Shown here: positions 1-7,741 of the stretch, one piece after another
Position numbering within the stretch: the stretch's first letter is position 1
How the letters are laid out: each line of letters starts with the position of its first letter
NCBI GenBank assembly: GCA_946886365.1
Contig: CAMPIM010000058.1
Coordinates: 1 to 23,298 of the forward strand
From: an uncultured Novosphingobium sp.
GTDB taxonomy: Bacteria; Pseudomonadota; Alphaproteobacteria; Sphingomonadales; Sphingomonadaceae
Direction of reading: 5' to 3'
DNA length: 23,298 bases
Program-made: the position numbers and the translations under genes
Notes under the pieces: model-generated
Seen by the model: the letters and a program-made list of their open reading frames with translations, nothing else
The model's database searches: none
What the model was told of the DNA's origin: nothing

Positions 1-14
1 GTGGGGGCGGGGTT

Positions 15-56
15 TTCAAGAAAGAGAAGGGGCTTCGACAAGCTCAGCCCGAACGG
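15..56. repeat. Sphingomonad-type palindromic repeat, family B (single arm)
   Basis: The segment reads TTCAAGAAAG, then a GGGCTTCGACAAGCTCAGCCC core and a GAACGG tail. Apart from a few substitutions and an indel it matches the loop and right arm of the complete repeat at 11472-11550, so the window probably begins inside a second copy of that inverted pair. The core alone can form a short hairpin through GGGCT and AGCCC. It is non-coding, and its relation to flanking genes cannot be judged because the left side is cut. Confidence 0.75.
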
Positions 57-113
57 GGTTGCGTGATCGCGACAAAGCCCCGGCGCGCTAGAGCATGATC
101 ATATGTGAGTGAT

Positions 114-197
114 CGTCACCCCGGACTTGATCCGGGGTCCCGCTGCCTCGGCTGCGTCAGAAAAGGAGCGGGACCCCGGGTCGAGCCCGGGGTGACG
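114..197. repeat. Palindromic repeat, family A (31-bp arms)
   Basis: Arms at 114-144 and 167-197 are inverted copies matching at 28 of 31 positions, separated by 22 bases. Each arm also contains its own CCCCGG/CCGGGG palindrome, so either one long stem or two short hairpins can form. It lies downstream of the minus-strand gene ending at 244 and could act as a transcription barrier. Sequences of this type are common, in my knowledge, as dispersed intergenic elements in sphingomonads. No second copy is seen in this window. Confidence 0.8.
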
Positions 198-243
198 GAA
201 AATCAGCCTTGATGTCGATTCTTCCGTGTAAGACGATCAAGCT

Positions 244-957
244 CTAATAGGCTTCGCCACCGCAGGAGATGCGGCCCGTGCCGCGATTTTCGACCTGGCA
301 GGCGGCCTTGCCGACGATGGTGACGTCACCCGAGCCTGATGCCGATATCTTGGCGGTCACGTCTGCCGTTAGGGCGACATTGCCGGGGCCGTCATTGCTG
401 ACCGTCGCCTGACGGACGTGCAGGCCATCGGCAGCTACGGCGCCCGGACCATTTACGCGCACTGTCGCTATTGCGGCTCGCCCGGCCAGCGTTGCGCGGC
501 CTGCGCCTGCGAGGCCGAGGCTAAGCTGATCGAGGTCAACCGCCGCGACGCTGACATCGCCATTGCCGCCAAGCACGATCTCTCCGCGCAAACCCTTCAT
601 ACGGCTGACCGAGATGGAGCCGCCGCCGGTCAGCACCAGCCTTTCAAGCGTGCCGGTCGAGAGCCGGACAGTGGCACGACCGCCGCTTTTCTCGCCGGGT
701 TGGGCGCGGTCCATCCTGATGGTCAGCAAGCGCCCGGACACATCAATGTGCAGCCGTTCGATCAGGGATTGATCGCCATCGACTTTGGCGGAAGCGCCAG
801 CGCCGGTGGTGATGATCACCTCCACCGGCGCATCGACCCGGATGGCGTCGAAGCTGGTGATGGTATAGCCCCGGGTTGCAGCCATGGCCGACAGAGGCAG
901 TAGCAGCGAAGCGGCTGCGGTCATGAGGCGGAGGGGATTTCGCGATCTACCTGTCAT
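244..957 (-). CDS. Secreted head-GIN-domain (DUF2807-like) protein
   Basis: The 237-residue product starts with a basic n-region, a hydrophobic stretch (about residues 11-23) and an AMA signal-peptidase site near residue 26, so it is predicted to be exported. The rest has short alternating hydrophobic and polar strands rich in Gly, Ala, Val and Asp with repeated G-x-G turns (GGGSISVSR, GGNGDVSV, GSGDVTIVG). This is the parallel beta-helix pattern of the putative auto-transporter adhesin head GIN domain (DUF2807). The domain is found in periplasmic or surface proteins whose function is not settled. The gene follows the FAD reductase on the same strand after a 108-base gap. It begins at ATG with no strong Shine-Dalgarno sequence and ends in TAG. 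The family call is by fold pattern, not by catalytic residues. Confidence 0.8.
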   Translation of the reverse strand: MTGRSRNPLRLMTAAASLLLPLSAMAATRGYTITSFDAIRVDAPVEVIITTGAGASAKVDGDQSLIERLHIDVSGRLLTIRMDRAQPGEKSGGRATVRLSTGTLERLVLTGGGSISVSRMKGLRGEIVLGGNGDVSVAAVDLDQLSLGLAGAGRATLAGRAAIATVRVNGPGAVAADGLHVRQATVSNDGPGNVALTADVTAKISASGSGDVTIVGKAACQVENRGTGRISCGGEAY

Positions 958-1065
958 GGTGCCGCCCTACCGCAAAACGCTTTCGACAAAGTTGATAGCG
1001 TCGTGCCTTGAGGCGGCAAATTCCCACGCGATCAAGTTGATCAGACGCCGCAAAGAGGGGCTTCG

Positions 1066-2292
1066 TCAGGCGAGGCCGACTTCCTTCAGCGGGACCGAGG
1101 AATCGGCCAGCTGCGCCTGATCAAGCAGTGCGCCGGAAAGGACGTGGGCGCGGCCCTGCACATAGTCCTTCACTGCATTGACGCAATCGAGCGCGATGAG
1201 CTTTCCGGCCTTCAGATATAGGACTGAGAAGCTGCGGGTTGCCGGATCGCCGCGCAGGATGGTGTGGTCATGGCCGATCGAAAGGCCCACGGTCTGGAGC
1301 TTCAGATCATATTGGTTGGACCAGAACCAGGGCACGGCGTCATAGGCTTCTTCCTTGCCCATGATGTGAGCGATGGCCGTTTTTGCCTGATCATTGGCGT
1401 TCTGCACTGACTCAAGGCGCAGCTGGGCGCCGCGCGCGAAGCGGTTGGCGTGGGATGCGCAGTCGCCGACAGCATAGATGTTGGGCAGGCTGGTGCGGCA
1501 ATATTCATCGACATCGACGCCATTGCCGCCAGCAGCGCCCGCTGCGATCAGCGGGCCGGTTTCGGGGATGATGCCGATGCCGACGATGACCATGTCGGTT
1601 TCGATCCGCTCGCCATCCTGCATCAGTACGGCGGTCGCCTTGCCGTCCTGCACCTCGATGCAGTCCATCGCGGCGCCGGTGCGCAGATCGACGCCATGGG
1701 CGCGATGTGCAGCTTCGTAGAAGCGGGAGAGTTCTTCACCGGCGACGCGGGCGAGGACGCGATCGAGCGCTTCGAGCAGCACGACCTTCTTGCCGAACTT
1801 CGTCAGGACGGCGGCAGCTTCCAGCCCGATATAGCCGCCGCCGATCACGACGACATGGTTGATCTGGTCCATCTTCGCCATCATGGCGTCGACATCGTCG
1901 CGGCGGCGGACGGCATGGACGTTGGGCGCGTCGGCGCCGTCGCAGGTCAGCATGCGCGGGCTGCCGCCCGTGCACCAGATGAGCTTGCCGTAGGAGATAT
2001 GCTCGTTGCCGACGGTGACGGTCTGGCTTTCCGGATCGACAGCCTTCACCCGGTGGCCGAGCAGCATGTCGATCTTGCGCTCTTCCCAGAAGGCGGCGGG
2101 GCGGATGAGGATGCGGTCGAAGCTCTTGTCGCCCGCGAAATATTCCTTCGACAGCGGCGGGCGTTCATAAGGCGGGTATTTTTCGTCACCGATCATGGCG
2201 ACGGACCCTTCAAAGCCGAGTTGACGAAGCGAAATGGCCGCCTGCGCGCCTGCATGGCCCGCGCCTACGATCAGAACGTCATAATGGCTCAT
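1066..2292 (-). CDS. FAD-dependent NAD(P)H oxidoreductase, ferredoxin-reductase type
   Basis: The 408-residue product has the layout of NADH-dependent ferredoxin, rhodocoxin or putidaredoxin reductases. An N-terminal FAD-binding Rossmann motif ([14 protein letters not shown]) comes first, then [13 protein letters not shown] near residue 45, typical of this family. The NAD(P)H Rossmann motif [13 protein letters not shown] follows mid-protein, then the second FAD motif IYAVGDCA and a C-terminal reductase domain with [15 protein letters not shown]. It would pass electrons from NAD(P)H to a small iron-sulfur protein. No ferredoxin, P450 or oxygenase gene lies nearby, so the partner is unknown. 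The frame is open up to 2529, but ATG at 2292 puts the protein at the family start ([12 protein letters not shown]) and has AGGGGAT about ten bases upstream. It is divergent from kup across 189 bases. Confidence 0.93.
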   Translation of the reverse strand: MSHYDVLIVGAGHAGAQAAISLRQLGFEGSVAMIGDEKYPPYERPPLSKEYFAGDKSFDRILIRPAAFWEERKIDMLLGHRVKAVDPESQTVTVGNEHISYGKLIWCTGGSPRMLTCDGADAPNVHAVRRRDDVDAMMAKMDQINHVVVIGGGYIGLEAAAVLTKFGKKVVLLEALDRVLARVAGEELSRFYEAAHRAHGVDLRTGAAMDCIEVQDGKATAVLMQDGERIETDMVIVGIGIIPETGPLIAAGAAGGNGVDVDEYCRTSLPNIYAVGDCASHANRFARGAQLRLESVQNANDQAKTAIAHIMGKEEAYDAVPWFWSNQYDLKLQTVGLSIGHDHTILRGDPATRSFSVLYLKAGKLIALDCVNAVKDYVQGRAHVLSGALLDQAQLADSSVPLKEVGLA

Positions 2293-2481
2293 CGGCCAGC
2301 ATCCCCTCAGTCCAAGTTGCTGCCGTCCTTGGCGCGCTTTCCCCGGACTGACAAGGGGTAGGCGGGACTTTTGGAGTTGGCGGGGCAAAATATAAAATAG
2401 CGAATGGCCGCCTGTCCCCCATGGCGCTGCCATCCCTGATTGTGGCATAGGCGCTCGCCAAAGTTGGGGGTTTTCTGCCTT

Positions 2482-4380
2482 ATGGCTGACAAGGATTTGC
2501 CGGTTAGCGGGGGGAGCCATGCAGCGCATGGTCCGCTACATGGCCTCGCGCTCGGCGCGTTGGGGGTGGTGTTTGGGGACATCGGGACCTCTCCACTCTA
2601 TGCGCTGAAGGAAAGCTTTGTCGGCCACCATCCGCTGACGGTTGACCCGGCCCATATCTATGGCGTGCTGTCGTTGATCTTCTGGACCATGACCATGGTC
2701 GTCACGGTCAAATATGTGTTCATCATCCTGCGAGCCGACAATAATGGCGAGGGCGGCAGCATGGCGCTGCTGGCGCTGATCGGGCGGCGGATGGGCGAAA
2801 CGCGCTGGACACCGACGGTCGCGGCGCTGGGCGTGCTTGCCACCGCGCTCTTTTATGGCGATGCGATCATCACGCCGGCGGTCTCTGTCCTCTCGGCGGT
2901 AGAGGGGCTGACGGTGGTACAGGCGGGGCTGACGCCGTTGGTGCTGCCGATTGCGATCGTGATCCTGATCGCCCTGTTCGTGATCCAGAGCATCGGCACG
3001 GCGCGAGTCGGTGCGCTGTTCGGGCCGATCATGGTGGTCTATTTCCTGGCGCTCGCAATTCTGGGCGTCACCAATATATGGCGGCACCCGGAGATCTTCG
3101 CCATCGTCAATCCATGGTGGGCGCTGCGCTTCTTCCTGATCGACCCTAAACTGGCGTTTCTGGCTTTGGGATCGGTGGTGCTGGCGGTGACGGGGGCGGA
3201 GGCGCTTTATGCCGATATGGGGCATTTCGGGCGCAAGGCGATCAGCATCGCGTGGCTTTACGCGGCGCTGCCGTGCCTGATGCTCAATTATCTGGGGCAG
3301 GGGGCGTTGCTGCTCGATGAGCCAGCGGCGGCGCAAAATCCGTTCTTCCTGCTTGCCCCCGAATGGGCGAGGCTACCGCTGGTGATCCTGGCGACCTTGG
3401 CAACGGTGATCGCGAGCCAGGCGGTCATATCCGGCGCCTTTTCCGTGACGCGGCAGGCGGTGCAGCTGGGTTTCCTGCCGCGCCTGCGCATACTGCATAC
3501 CAGCGCATCGGCGGCGGGGCAGATATATATGCCGCTGATCAACTGGACGCTGCTAGTGCTGGTCATCATGCTGGTGCTGGGCTTTGGCAGTTCGAGCAAT
3601 TTGGCGGCGGCCTATGGCATTGCGGTCACTGGCACGATGGTCATCACCACCTGCATGATGGGGGCGTTGATGTTCAGCGTCTGGCGCTGGAACCCGTTCG
3701 TCGCGGGCATGGTGACGGGCCTGTTCCTGATCATCGATGGCGCATATTTTCTGTCAAACGCGACGAAGATTCCGGATGGCGGATGGTTCCCGCTGCTGGT
3801 CGCGGCCATAGCTTTCCTGGTGCTGACGACCTGGGCTTCTGGGCGACGGATCATGCGTAACCGTCTGCGCGAAGATGCGATGGACCTCGACTTGTTCATC
3901 AAGTCGGCCGGAGCGTCGTTGAAGCGGGTGCCGGGTACGGCGATCTTCCTATCCTCAACGACGGAGGGTGTTCCGCCGGCCCTGCTCCACAACGTCAAGC
4001 ACAACCGCATCCTGCATGAGCGCAACATCATCCTGACCGTGCGCGCGGAGGAAGTCCCGCATTTGCCCTATGAAGGCCGTACCAGCGTCGAAGATCATGG
4101 CGCGGGTTTCTATCGCCTGATGCTGCGTCACGGCTTCATGGAAAATGTCGATGTGCCCGCCGCGATGAAGGCGGTGCGCGACTGTGGCGGGCCGATCGGC
4201 GTGGCCGACACCAGCTATTTCCTCAGCCGCGAGACGCTTGTGCCGTCATCCCGGCCCGGCATGGCCATTTGGCGCGAGCGGCTGTTCGCCTGGATGGTGC
4301 GCAATGCGGAAAGCCCGATGGCGTTTTTCAAGCTGCCGACCAATCGGGTGGTCGAACTGGGGTCGCAGCTGGAAATCTGA
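2482..4380 (+). CDS. kup: Kup-family potassium transporter
   Basis: The 632-residue product is a proton-coupled low-affinity potassium uptake protein of the inner membrane. The N-terminal signature [19 protein letters not shown] is diagnostic for the Kup/HAK/KT family. About twelve hydrophobic segments follow through residue 460, and a hydrophilic C-terminal domain of about 170 residues ends the protein, the usual family length and arrangement. ATG at 2482 is chosen because it gives the family-like [10 protein letters not shown] start. A TTG at 2440 in the same frame would add 14 non-conserved residues. The Shine-Dalgarno sequence is poor (GGGGG about 12 bases upstream). The shared upstream region with the FAD reductase contains an AT-rich patch (TATAAAATAG at 2391-2400) that could be a -10 element, but no convincing -35 accompanies it. 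Confidence 0.95.
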   Translation: MADKDLPVSGGSHAAHGPLHGLALGALGVVFGDIGTSPLYALKESFVGHHPLTVDPAHIYGVLSLIFWTMTMVVTVKYVFIILRADNNGEGGSMALLALIGRRMGETRWTPTVAALGVLATALFYGDAIITPAVSVLSAVEGLTVVQAGLTPLVLPIAIVILIALFVIQSIGTARVGALFGPIMVVYFLALAILGVTNIWRHPEIFAIVNPWWALRFFLIDPKLAFLALGSVVLAVTGAEALYADMGHFGRKAISIAWLYAALPCLMLNYLGQGALLLDEPAAAQNPFFLLAPEWARLPLVILATLATVIASQAVISGAFSVTRQAVQLGFLPRLRILHTSASAAGQIYMPLINWTLLVLVIMLVLGFGSSSNLAAAYGIAVTGTMVITTCMMGALMFSVWRWNPFVAGMVTGLFLIIDGAYFLSNATKIPDGGWFPLLVAAIAFLVLTTWASGRRIMRNRLREDAMDLDLFIKSAGASLKRVPGTAIFLSSTTEGVPPALLHNVKHNRILHERNIILTVRAEEVPHLPYEGRTSVEDHGAGFYRLMLRHGFMENVDVPAAMKAVRDCGGPIGVADTSYFLSRETLVPSSRPGMAIWRERLFAWMVRNAESPMAFFKLPTNRVVELGSQLEI

Positions 4381-4399
4381 TCTAGCGATCACGCCGATT

Positions 4400-4423
4400 G
4401 CCGATGGCGGTCAAGCCATCGGC
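4400..4423. terminator. Bidirectional hairpin between convergent kup and usp genes
   Basis: GCCGATGGC (4400-4408) and GCCATCGGC (4415-4423) form a perfect 9-bp stem with a 6-base loop. It sits in the 57-base gap between the stop codons of two converging genes, a natural place for a shared terminator. No T-run follows on either strand, so a classical intrinsic terminator is not shown; the position and perfect stem are the only evidence. Confidence 0.55.
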
Positions 4424-4437
4424 TGGCGGGGCATCAG

Positions 4438-4869
4438 TTAGCCGATCTCTTTCTGACGAGCGATGAGCACGCTGATCGGCGAATTGCGGACGATCGCGGC
4501 GGCGTTGGAGCCCAGCACGCGGGATGAGAGCGACGGTTGATGTGATCCGATAATGATGAGGTCGGCGCCCACCCGCTGCGCTTCATCCAGAACTTCATCA
4601 CGCACTCTGCCGCGATGGGATGCGAAAGTGGCATGGGTCAGGCCGAACTCGGCTTTCCATTCGTCGACTTGTCGCTGGGCCTCTGTGATCTCCTGCGTGT
4701 CGAAGTCGACGGTGATCGCGCCTTCATAATTCACTGGCAGAAAGTATCGCACATAAAGGATATGCACTTTCGCGCCGCCTGCGGAAAGCGCTGCTGCTGC
4801 TTCCAGCGCGGACTTTGCGTGATCAGGATCATGGATGTCGATAGCGACCAATATAGATGAAAAAGCCAT
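4438..4869 (-). CDS. Universal stress protein (UspA family)
   Basis: The 143-residue single-domain product opens with the first strand FSSILVAIDIHDPDHAKSAL. It ends with the usual DLIIIGSHQ....VLGSNAAAIVRNSPISVLIAR block, which shapes the nucleotide-binding pocket in the family. The ATP-binding pattern G-2x-G-9x-G(S/T) is only partly kept: the second glycine is Gln (GSHQ), so ATP binding is uncertain. Members are cytoplasmic dimers that help cells survive starvation or stress. ATG at 4869 is preferred over an in-frame ATG at 4890 because GAGGAGA lies at the right distance before it (about 4874-4880). It converges on kup. No clear promoter was recognised upstream. Confidence 0.92.
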   Translation of the reverse strand: MAFSSILVAIDIHDPDHAKSALEAAAALSAGGAKVHILYVRYFLPVNYEGAITVDFDTQEITEAQRQVDEWKAEFGLTHATFASHRGRVRDEVLDEAQRVGADLIIIGSHQPSLSSRVLGSNAAAIVRNSPISVLIARQKEIG

Positions 4870-5077
4870 GGTCTCTCCTCTCTTGACCATGACTTCTATC
4901 AGGAGGGGCGAGCCGAAAGGTGTAGCGTCTGTAACAAAGAGTTTCAGACGGGACGGCAGCGCGCAGATGTCCCGGCGCCGGACGCGAAAGAGCGTGAGGA
5001 TGGCGCGATTGGTGCGAATCTGAAGGATTGCCGGAGGTAGGTCCCTCTTTTGTTAACCGCAAAATGTAAAGCCACAC

Positions 5078-5105
5078 TTGACATGAGTGCGTAAAGCGCT
5101 ACTTT
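5078..5105 (+). promoter_or_regulatory. Candidate promoter of higBA, giving a leaderless or nearly leaderless mRNA
   Basis: A consensus TTGACA (5078-5083) is followed after 16 bases by TACTTT (5100-5105), a weak -10. Transcription would be expected to start around 5111-5113, on top of the higB ATG at 5112, and no Shine-Dalgarno sequence precedes that ATG. CACT/AGTG inverted ends surround the -35 (5076-5090), and GTAAAGC occurs twice (5066-5072 and 5091-5097). These could be parts of an autoregulatory operator. Confidence 0.5.
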
Positions 5106-5111
5106 CCATCT

Positions 5112-5399
5112 ATGGAGATCGAGAGCATCAGCCACAAAGCTCTGCGGCGGTTTGTTGAGACAGGCAAAGCCAAAGGACTACCTGGCGATCTGGTCGATCG
5201 GCTGTTCAAGATGGTCAACTTCATCATTGATGCCGACACGCTGGACGAACTTTCAACACCTCCAAATTACGGGCTTCACCCCTTGACCGGCGACCGTGCC
5301 GGGACATGGGCGATGACCGTGACTAGAAACTGGCGCCTGACCTTTTCGCTTGATGAGCAGGGCGCCGTCGTAGATCTGGACCTGGAGGATTATCACTGA
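5112..5399 (+). CDS. higB: HigB-family toxin (RelE/ParE superfamily)
   Basis: The 95-residue product is of the normal size for HigB-type mRNA interferases. It carries the conserved C-terminal half YGLHPLTGDRAGTWAMTV, then RNWRLTF and DLDLEDYH, the typical plasmid-maintenance killer (HigB) signature. Such toxins cleave mRNA at the ribosome when the antitoxin is lost. The toxin gene comes first, as is usual for higBA, and overlaps the antitoxin by one base (TGATG), which implies coupled translation. No ribosome-binding site precedes the ATG, in keeping with the promoter position just upstream. The family is certain; activity is not shown by sequence. Confidence 0.93.
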   Translation: MEIESISHKALRRFVETGKAKGLPGDLVDRLFKMVNFIIDADTLDELSTPPNYGLHPLTGDRAGTWAMTVTRNWRLTFSLDEQGAVVDLDLEDYH

Positions 5400-5698
5400 T
5401 GGCTATCAAGATTCATCCGTCGTTCGCGGTCCATGCGGGCGAATGGCTCAAGACCGAGATTGTCGAGGCGCATGGCGTTTCGATCAACGATCTGGCCGAG
5501 GCGTTCGGCGTCAGTCGGCAGTCGATCAGTTCGCTTCTGAACGGGCGGGCGGCCCTTTCGGCTGATATGGCGATCCGCTTCGAGCATGCCTTTGGTGTGA
5601 AGGCGGAGACGCTGATGCGGATGCAGGCGCGCTACGAGTTGGGCAAGGCGCGCGAGCATGAAGCCGATCTGGCCGTGCGGAGCCTGATCGCTGCGTGA
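5399..5698 (+). CDS. higA: HigA-family antitoxin, XRE-type DNA-binding protein
   Basis: The 99-residue product contains a helix-turn-helix in residues about 26-80, read from INDLAEAFGVSRQSISSLLN through SADMAIRFEHAFGV to ETLMRMQARYEL. This is the standard HigA arrangement. It should bind and neutralise HigB and repress the shared promoter. Its ATG shares a base with the higB stop. Length and domain are complete. About 160 bases with no gene separate it from the convergent tRNA; most of that stretch holds only the tRNA terminator. Confidence 0.94.
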   Translation: MAIKIHPSFAVHAGEWLKTEIVEAHGVSINDLAEAFGVSRQSISSLLNGRAALSADMAIRFEHAFGVKAETLMRMQARYELGKAREHEADLAVRSLIAA

Positions 5699-5797
5699 AA
5701 TAGCGTCCGCGTCATGTTGGATCCATGCTGCATGGAGGCGCCGTAACCTAACGAATTTGACGAAATTCCGCGGATTTCACGGGACGCTGTGAACATC

Positions 5798-5819
5798 AAA
5801 AAAGGCCGTGCTTACGGCC
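5798..5819 (-). terminator. Intrinsic terminator of the tRNA-Met gene
   Basis: On the minus strand GGCCGT, a 4-base loop (AAGC) and ACGGCC are followed directly by six T residues (5803-5798). This is a textbook rho-independent terminator, about 40 bases past the CCA end of the tRNA. It may also limit read-through from higBA on the other strand, although no T-run is present in that direction. Confidence 0.85.
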
Positions 5820-5858
5820 GGCCCGAAGGCAAAAATCAAGGATATCCAGGCTTTCCGA

Positions 5859-5935
5859 TGGTAGCGGAGGAGGGACTTGAACCCCCGACACGCGGATTAT
5901 GATTCCGCTGCTCTAACCAGCTGAGCTACTCCGCC
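5859..5935 (-). tRNA. tRNA-Met (CAT), elongator type
   Basis: The 77-base minus-strand gene includes an encoded CCA (5861-5859). The acceptor stem GGCGGAG/CTCCGCT pairs with one G-U at 1-72. The D arm is GCTCAGCTGGTTAGAGC, the anticodon stem is GCGGA/TCCGC around loop ATCATAA, and the T arm GGGGGTTCAAGTCCCTC contains TTCAA. The anticodon CAT lies at 5901-5899. It has no initiator hallmark (no three G-C pairs GGG/CCC in the anticodon stem). The overall sequence resembles alphaproteobacterial elongator tRNA-Met. A lysidine-modified tRNA-Ile (CAT) is the alternative and is judged less likely. Confidence 0.95.
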
Positions 5936-5973
5936 CCATGGGCTGCGCCGGGCAGTCGCCCTGCGGTGCGCGC

Positions 5974-6002
5974 GCTATAGGCAGAGCGACTTGTGGGGTC
6001 AA
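5974..6002 (-). promoter_or_regulatory. Promoter of the tRNA-Met gene
   Basis: On the minus strand TTGACC (6002-5997) and TATAGC (5979-5974) are separated by exactly 17 bases. The expected start point near 5967 gives a 5' leader of about 30 bases to be removed by RNase P. This is one of the best sigma-70-like matches in the window. Confidence 0.75.
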
Positions 6003-6092
6003 CGGGGTTTGGCGACGGCTGTGCAAATTCTCTTCAGGGCAGGTCGCCGGACATCGTGCGCGGGGAAATCTTGGTCGGCGGCCTTTTTGCGC

Positions 6093-6128
6093 TTGCAATC
6101 GTTCCGTCACGTTGCACTAATGTTGCAA
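6093..6128 (+). promoter_or_regulatory. Candidate promoter and TTGCAA-motif cluster upstream of the Anbu cluster
   Basis: TTGCAA (6093-6098) followed after 17 bases by ACTAAT (6116-6121, 4 of 6 matches to TATAAT) could form a promoter for the four-gene cluster starting at 6166. TTGCAA recurs at 6123-6128 and a partial copy TTGCA at 6112-6116. TTGCAA is its own reverse complement, so these could instead be regulator sites overlapping the promoter. Evidence is by pattern only. Confidence 0.35.
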
Positions 6129-6165
6129 TGCACAACCGGGCTCTGCCCGAGGGAGGATCGACGCT

Positions 6166-7575
6166 TTGCCCTTCCACGAAATGTTTGAGCCGGATGGTTC
6201 GATACGGCCTTGCTATGCCGAAGTGCAGAATTGGGTGGAACGGACGGGCATCGCGGGGCTCAACCGCAGGTTGGATGAAGCGGAAGCGATCTTCAGGCGG
6301 ATCGGCATTACTTTTGCGGTCTATGGCGAGGGCGGCGATCCGGAGCGATTGATTCCGTTCGATCTGTTGCCGCGTATATTCACCGCGCAGGAATGGCGCG
6401 TGCTGGACCGGGGCATCCGGCAGCGGGCACGGGCGTTGAACGCGTTTCTGCATGATGTCTATCATCGGGGAGAGATTGTGAAGGCGGGGATCATGCCCGC
6501 CGACATCATCTACCAAAACAGCGCCTATCTTGCCGAGATGGCGGACTTTACCCCGCCGGGGAAGGTGTACAGCCATATCGTCGGGATCGACATTGTCCGC
6601 ACCGGGCCTGCGCGATTTGAGGTGCTGGAGGATAATTGCCGCACGCCGTCGGGCGTGTCCTACATGCTGGAAAATCGCGAGATCATGACGCGCATGTTCC
6701 CCGAACTGTTCGCACAGGGGCTGGTGGCGCCGGTCGATGATTATCCTGCCGAGTTGCTCAAGAGCCTGAAGGAAGTCGCGCCGCCCGCGTGCAAGGGTGA
6801 TCCTGTCGTCGTGCTGCTGACGCCGGGATCGCTCAACAGCGCCTATTATGAACATAGCTTCCTGGCCGACCTTATGGGCGTGGAGCTGGTGGAGCCCGCG
6901 GACCTGTTCGTCGATGAGGATCGGGTGTGGATGAAGACGACGCTTGGCCCCAGGCAGGTCGATGTCATCTATCGCCGGATCGATGACGAATATCTTGATC
7001 CGCTGGTGTTCCGGCCCGATAGCCTGCTGGGCATTCCCGGCATCTTCAACGTGTATCGCAATGGCGGGGTGACGCTGGCTTCGGCGCCGGGCGCGGGGAT
7101 CGCGGATGACAAGGCGGTCTATATCTACGTTCCGGAGATGATCCGATTTTACCTGGGTGAGCAGCCGATCCTGGGCAATATCCAGACATGGCAGTGCGGG
7201 AAGCCGGACGAATGCGCCTATGTGCTGGAACATCTGCACGAACTGGTCGCCAAGGAGGTTCACGGGTCGGGCGGCTATGGGATGCTGATCGGTCCCAAGT
7301 CCACCAGTGCGGAAATCGCAGCTTATGCGGAGCGCATCAAGGCTAATCCGGGCGAGTTCATCGCGCAGCCAACGCTGGACCTTTCGACGGTGCCTACTCT
7401 TGGTCCGGCTTCGGTGGTGGGTCGGCATGCGGATTTCCGGCCCTATTGTCTGGTGGGCAAGCAGATCAGGCTGGTGCCGGGCGGGCTGACGCGGGTTGCG
7501 CTGACCGAAGGGTCGTTGGTGGTGAACTCCAGTCAGGGGGGTGGGGTGAAGGACACATGGGTGTTGCAGGACTGA
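6166..7575 (+). CDS. Circularly permuted ATP-grasp ligase of the Anbu cluster
   Basis: The 469-residue product matches the circularly permuted ATP-grasp type 2 family (formerly DUF404/DUF407) in length and in signature blocks. These are VLEDNCRTPSGVSYMLENRE near residue 150, VDVIYRRIDDEYLDPL near 270, NVYRNGGVTLASAPGAGIAD near 295 and GGYGMLIGPKS near 370. Such enzymes are predicted to join a carboxylate to an amine using ATP, perhaps building or tagging a peptide; the substrate is unknown. Start choice: GGGAGG (6151-6156) lies nine bases before a TTG at 6166, giving MPFHEMFEPDG. The next ATG (6181) has no ribosome-binding site at a workable distance, so TTG is favoured. The next gene follows after 166 bases filled by a palindrome and a tandem repeat. 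Confidence 0.93.
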   Translation: MPFHEMFEPDGSIRPCYAEVQNWVERTGIAGLNRRLDEAEAIFRRIGITFAVYGEGGDPERLIPFDLLPRIFTAQEWRVLDRGIRQRARALNAFLHDVYHRGEIVKAGIMPADIIYQNSAYLAEMADFTPPGKVYSHIVGIDIVRTGPARFEVLEDNCRTPSGVSYMLENREIMTRMFPELFAQGLVAPVDDYPAELLKSLKEVAPPACKGDPVVVLLTPGSLNSAYYEHSFLADLMGVELVEPADLFVDEDRVWMKTTLGPRQVDVIYRRIDDEYLDPLVFRPDSLLGIPGIFNVYRNGGVTLASAPGAGIADDKAVYIYVPEMIRFYLGEQPILGNIQTWQCGKPDECAYVLEHLHELVAKEVHGSGGYGMLIGPKSTSAEIAAYAERIKANPGEFIAQPTLDLSTVPTLGPASVVGRHADFRPYCLVGKQIRLVPGGLTRVALTEGSLVVNSSQGGGVKDTWVLQD

Positions 7576-7604
7576 TGGTGGGTGCCAGCATCTTCCGCAG
7601 CCAG

Positions 7605-7685
7605 CGTCATCCCAGCGGAAGCTGGGATCTCTCGAGGCTGCGTCGTGCCCTTTCGCCTGAGATCCCAGCTTTCGCTGGGATGACG
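7605..7685. repeat. Palindromic repeat, family C, inside the Anbu cluster
   Basis: Two 27-bp arms (7605-7631 and 7659-7685) are inverted copies with one mismatch, flanking a 27-base spacer. Each arm is itself palindromic around CCCAGC...GCTGGG. In RNA it would form a very stable stem between the ATP-grasp and alpha-E coding regions, where it could stop transcription partly or protect the upstream message. Repeats beginning GTCATCCCAGC are, to my knowledge, dispersed elements in sphingomonads and some other proteobacteria. Confidence 0.85.
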
Positions 7686-7732
7686 GTGAGAGGCGGGATG
7701 CCGGTGAGAGGCAGGATGACGGGGAGGAGGTG
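7679..7732 (+). repeat. Three-copy 18-bp imperfect tandem repeat ending in the alpha-E ribosome-binding site
   Basis: Units at 7679-7696, 7697-7714 and 7715-7732 read GATGACGGTGAGAGGCGG, GATGCCGGTGAGAGGCAG and GATGACGGGGAGGAGGTG. The first two differ at two positions; the third diverges and supplies AGGAGGTG, nine bases before the ATG at 7742. The first unit overlaps the end of the palindrome's right arm, so the array may have grown from the palindrome's edge. Confidence 0.65.
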
Positions 7733-7741
7733 GGTGCGCCC

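Noticed and set aside
1450..2361. Plus-strand open frame of 303 codons opposite the FAD reductase
   Set aside because: The composition is dominated by Ala, Asp and Val, no motif is seen, and it lies wholly antisense to a gene with intact FAD and NAD(P)H motifs.
5112..5935. higBA beside the 3' end of a tRNA as a small integrated island
   Set aside because: The orientation would allow integration at the tRNA 3' end, but I found no second copy of the tRNA 3' sequence and no integrase in the window.
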